A stretch of DNA of 7,941 nucleotides from Candidatus Kaiserbacteria bacterium RIFCSPHIGHO2_02_FULL_54_11b (lineage in GTDB: Bacteria > Patescibacteriota > Minisyncoccia > Phycocordibacterales > UBA2100). The DNA lies in assembly GCA_001781275.1 (NCBI GenBank), contig MFLH01000012.1, positions 13,455-21,395 of the forward strand, read 5' to 3'. The notes below the pieces were generated by a model that saw nothing but the letters and a program-made list of their open reading frames with translations, was not told where the DNA came from and did no database searches. Below are positions 5,806-7,941 of the stretch, in pieces; positions within the stretch are counted from its first letter, which is position 1; each line of letters starts with the position of its first letter. Position numbers and translations under genes: made by a program.

Positions 5806-6279
5806 ATGGATGCAGAAATGGAACGTGCCCGCGCCGATGCGCTCGCCTTTCTCAAACGTCACAAGACGGGTGTGCTTGCCACGGTCTCGGCCGAGGGCGA
5901 GGCGCATGCGAGCATGATCTACTACACCGCCGACGATGCATTCAACGTCTTTTTCCTCACACTCATGAATTCCCGCAAGTACGCAGGCATCACGGCGCAC
6001 CCGCAGGTCGCCTTTACCATCTCGACGCCGGAAACCCCGCAGACGCTGCAGATTGAAGGAATGGCGACAGACATCTCTCTCGATAGAGAAGTAGGGAAGA
6101 GAAAAGACGCGATACTCGAAGTCTTGCACTCAAATGATTTTTTCTCTCCACCCATCTTCAAGCTCGACCCCGCGATGTCGGTCGTGGTGTGGATTAAGCC
6201 GAAGTGGATCCGCTGGGCGGACTATGCGTTCGCCAAGGAAGGCACCGATCATGTATTCAAACAGATCCCCATCGAATAA
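5806..6279 (+). CDS. Pyridoxamine-5'-phosphate-oxidase-fold flavoprotein, uncharacterised
   Basis: A 157-residue protein of the split-barrel flavin-binding superfamily. The pattern is typical: an N-terminal helix (1-20); a strand pair VLATVSAEGEAHASMIYY (23-40), where homologues begin the barrel; FFLTLMNSRKYAGITAHPQVAFTI (49-72); and a strand with IEGMATDI (83-90). Such proteins bind FMN or F420 and act as oxidases, reductases or general stress proteins. It is too short and divergent to call PdxH, and the substrate is unknown. The frame is open from a TTG at 5782, but the ATG at 5806 is preferred because of the promoter geometry and the charged N-terminal helix. It is soluble and cytoplasmic. 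It sits between the copper block and a cupin gene, with no functional link visible. Confidence 0.85.
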   Translation: MDAEMERARADALAFLKRHKTGVLATVSAEGEAHASMIYYTADDAFNVFFLTLMNSRKYAGITAHPQVAFTISTPETPQTLQIEGMATDISLDREVGKRKDAILEVLHSNDFFSPPIFKLDPAMSVVVWIKPKWIRWADYAFAKEGTDHVFKQIPIE

Positions 6280-6292
6280 ATAAGGGGACTCT

Positions 6293-6306
6293 GTATACTA
6301 CAAAAT
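6293..6306 (+). promoter_or_regulatory. Likely leaderless promoter (-10 TATACT) of the cupin gene
   Basis: TATACT at 6294-6299 is a five-of-six match to TATAAT and ends seven bases before the ATG at 6307. It is again part of a GTATAC palindrome (6293-6298). No ribosome binding site lies next to the start (GGGGA at 6284-6288 is too far upstream). A -35 box is not convincing at normal spacing. Confidence 0.6.
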
Positions 6307-6699
6307 ATGAAAGGATACGTAGCAAACATTGAGAAAGCGGCACTCGAAAACGAGAATTTCAGGCGAGTGCTCTATACTGCAAAGAACAGCCAGCTCGTCT
6401 TGATGTCTCTCATGCCCGGCGAGGACATTGGCGAGGAGGTCCACCAGCTCGACCAATTCATCCGATGCGAAGCCGGCGAGGGAAAGGCTATTTTAGACGG
6501 CGTCGAGCACATGATAGGGAATGGTTTTGCGATCGTTGTCCCCGCGGGCGCCATGCACAATATCGTCAACACGGGGAAAACGGCGATGAAACTCTACACA
6601 GTCTACTCGCCGCCAAATCATCGCGATGGCGTCTTGCACGCGACCAAATCCGAAGCAGAAGCCGACGGAGAGTCGTTTGACGGAAACACTACTGAATGA
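6307..6699 (+). CDS. Cupin domain protein
   Basis: A 130-residue single-domain cupin. Motif 1 reads GEEVHQLDQF (42-51): His46 is kept, but the usual second His is Leu48, followed by Asp49 and Gln50. Motif 2, GFAIVVPAGAMHNIVN (73-88), is canonical, with Pro79, Gly81, His84 and Asn88. The opening MKGYVANIEKAALENENFR and the ending with YSPPNHRDG and an acidic tail match a widespread small cupin family annotated as mannose-6-phosphate-isomerase-like. The metal could be bound by His46, an acidic or Gln ligand and His84. The reaction is unknown, and the annotated name should not be read as sugar-phosphate isomerase activity. It is soluble and cytoplasmic, transcribed alone or with the upstream flavin protein 27 bases away. 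Confidence 0.88.
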   Translation: MKGYVANIEKAALENENFRRVLYTAKNSQLVLMSLMPGEDIGEEVHQLDQFIRCEAGEGKAILDGVEHMIGNGFAIVVPAGAMHNIVNTGKTAMKLYTVYSPPNHRDGVLHATKSEAEADGESFDGNTTE

Positions 6700-6705
6700 A
6701 GCTCC

Positions 6706-6725
6706 ATGCGCCAAACATTGCGCAT
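6706..6725 (+). terminator. Weak hairpin after the cupin gene, possible terminator
   Basis: ATGCGC (6706-6711) and GCGCAT (6720-6725) form a six-base perfect stem with an eight-base loop seven bases after the cupin stop codon. The following T-run (four T at 6732-6735) is short and displaced by six bases, so termination is uncertain. The rest of 6700-6877 holds a possible -10 box and a short upstream reading frame, listed separately. Confidence 0.35.
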
Positions 6726-6771
6726 ATGTGATTTTCATGGTATCGTTGCAGCTTAATCCAAGCAACTCAGG

Positions 6772-6777
6772 TATATT
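6772..6777 (+). promoter_or_regulatory. Candidate -10 box TATATT upstream of the helicase gene
   Basis: TATATT is the best -10-like hexamer in the gap before the helicase. TTGCAG at 6746-6751 is a possible -35, but its 20-base spacer is long. Transcription from here would start near 6784 and give the helicase mRNA a leader of about 94 bases, unlike the leaderless genes before it. Confidence 0.35.
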
Positions 6778-6780
6778 CCA

Positions 6781-6873
6781 ATGACCCCCACATCCGCTCT
6801 GCGTACGCCGGAGCACACCCCGTCACTAGAAGATGGCATGGCATCGCGTGGCTTCGTTCGAGAAAACAAGTAA
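6781..6873 (+). CDS. Possible 30-codon upstream reading frame before the helicase
   Basis: A complete frame runs from ATG 6781 to TAA 6871-6873, encoding 30 residues (start MTPTSALRTPEH, end GFVRENK) and stopping four bases before the helicase ATG. The peptide has no recognisable motif. The tight junction would suit translational coupling, but no ribosome binding site is visible and the frame could be chance. Confidence 0.2.
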   Translation: MTPTSALRTPEHTPSLEDGMASRGFVRENK

Positions 6874-6877
6874 AATT

Positions 6878-7941
6878 ATGTCTAGCAGCAAAAGTACCTC
6901 TACTCCCCATGGCGCCGGCGATGCAAAAGCCGCAATGCCATCTTTCAGTGCGGGGCACACATTCAACGGTCTCGGCATCGCGCCGAGGATTTTGGATATA
7001 CTCGCGACGCTTAAATTTACAACTCCGACCCCTATCCAGTACCGTGCTATTCCCGAGGGTGTCGCAGGGAAAGACGTCGTCGGTGTCGCACAGACGGGGA
7101 CGGGCAAGACGCTTGCATTCGGCATCCCGCTTCTGCAGCGCTTGGCCGGAGGCGAAGGTCGCGGACTCATTCTTGTGCCTACACGCGAGCTTGCGCTGCA
7201 GGTAGATGAGACACTCTCGAGGATCGCCCGCCCTTTGGGTCTGCGCACAACCGTATTCATCGGAGGTGCTTCGATGGGAGTGCAGATCTCCTCACTCCGC
7301 CGCGACCCGCACGTCATCATCGCGACCCCCGGCCGCTTGCTTGACCACCTCGCCCAAAAGACGCTCAAGCTCGATCACGTCGAGATCCTTATTTTGGATG
7401 AAGCAGATCGCATGCTCGATATGGGTTTTTGGCCGCAAGTAAAAAAGATCATCGCCGCCGCGCCCAAAGAGCGCCAGACGATGCTTTTCTCCGCGACGCT
7501 CTCGAAAGACATCATGCAGCTCGCGACACAGCACATGAAAATCCCGTTGCGCATCGAAGTGGCACCCGCAGGTACGACGGTGGAGAAGGTGAGTCAGGAA
7601 TTTTTCATCGTGCGCAAAGAAGATAAGGCACGACTGCTTGAGAAAATCCTTGGCGACTACAACGGTTCAACCTTGGTTTTTTCCCGCACCAAACATGGCG
7701 CGAAGCGCATCATGCGCACGGTCGCCTCGATGGGTCACTCTGCGGCGGAAATTCACGGCAACCGCTCGCTCTCGCAGCGCAAGGAAGCATTGGAAGGATT
7801 CAAGAACGGTCGCTATCGGGTCCTTGTGGCGACCGATATCGCATCGCGCGGTATCGATGTGAAGGGGATAGAGCTCGTACTGAATTACGACCTACCGATG
7901 GATACTTCGGATTACGTCCATCGCATCGGACGCACCGCGCG
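6878..7941 (+). CDS. DEAD-box RNA helicase, 3'-truncated by the window edge
   Basis: ATP-dependent RNA-unwinding enzyme acting on ribosomal or messenger RNA in the cytoplasm. The 354 visible residues begin with a Ser/Thr-rich tail of about 22 residues, then both RecA-like domains. Motifs in order: Q motif (FTTPTPIQ), I AQTGTGKT (71-78), Ia PTRELALQ, GG, Ib TPGRLLD, II DEAD (174-177), III SAT (205-207), IV LVFSRTK, V ATDIASRGIDV and VI HRIGRTA (348-354), where the window ends. The C-terminal extension that separates RhlE, CsdA and DbpA types is outside the window, so no symbol is given; the layout resembles RhlE. The frame is open upstream to ATG 6833, which would add 15 residues. The ATG at 6878 is chosen because its product starts with the usual Ser-rich tail. 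No Shine-Dalgarno sequence is visible for either start. Confidence 0.95.
   Translation, partial: MSSSKSTSTPHGAGDAKAAMPSFSAGHTFNGLGIAPRILDILATLKFTTPTPIQYRAIPEGVAGKDVVGVAQTGTGKTLAFGIPLLQRLAGGEGRGLILVPTRELALQVDETLSRIARPLGLRTTVFIGGASMGVQISSLRRDPHVIIATPGRLLDHLAQKTLKLDHVEILILDEADRMLDMGFWPQVKKIIAAAPKERQTMLFSATLSKDIMQLATQHMKIPLRIEVAPAGTTVEKVSQEFFIVRKEDKARLLEKILGDYNGSTLVFSRTKHGAKRIMRTVASMGHSAAEIHGNRSLSQRKEALEGFKNGRYRVLVATDIASRGIDVKGIELVLNYDLPMDTSDYVHRIGRTA

Noticed and set aside
6826..7368. Minus-strand reading frame of 180 codons opposite the helicase.
   Set aside because: It covers helicase motifs I to Ib on the opposite strand and its product is low-complexity with no recognisable fold.
1..7941. 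CRISPR array, tRNA, rRNA, insertion sequence or phage genes.
   Set aside because: No spaced direct repeats, cloverleaf-like segments, ribosomal RNA signatures, transposase or integrase motifs were seen on either strand.

Overview
The window looks like a stretch of a small-genome bacterium of the Candidate Phyla Radiation (Patescibacteria/Parcubacteria type). This is an inference from four things: all recognised genes lie on the plus strand and are tightly packed; Shine-Dalgarno sequences are essentially absent, with -10-like boxes placed 6-8 bases before several start codons (leaderless style); an in-frame hairpin repeat encodes a PSFAEASEGR peptide of a kind I recall from Parcubacterial assemblies; and several small His/Met-rich membrane-anchored proteins resemble families I recall from the same group. 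Base composition is moderately GC-rich. No rRNA, tRNA, CRISPR array or insertion sequence was seen.

Layout. (1) Bases 1-1921 hold a trehalose operon: a 5'-truncated otsA (trehalose-6-phosphate synthase) followed after two bases by otsB (trehalose-6-phosphate phosphatase). (2) Bases 1950-5513 form a copper-handling block: a CopB-like P1B ATPase with a CPH motif and His-rich N-terminus; a 125-residue two-helix membrane protein with a His/Cys cluster; a 150-residue membrane-anchored protein with HWH and HTH motifs; and a DUF305 protein with two MIPHH repeats. A 76-residue, very basic small protein (5516-5746) follows two bases later. (3) Bases 5806-6699 carry two small cytoplasmic proteins, a pyridoxamine-5'-phosphate-oxidase-fold protein and a cupin, each behind its own likely leaderless promoter. 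(4) From 6878 to the window edge runs the N-terminal 354 residues of a DEAD-box RNA helicase, complete through motif VI and cut at the 3' end.

How they may work together. OtsA and OtsB make trehalose from UDP-glucose and glucose-6-phosphate, an osmotic and desiccation protectant. The CopB-like pump would export copper from the cytoplasm, and the three envelope proteins behind it are placed and built to bind copper on the outer face. No copper-sensing regulator is visible. The most interesting points are the copper block with its two poorly described envelope proteins, and the palindrome GTATAC found only three times in the window, each time 14-15 bases before a start codon.
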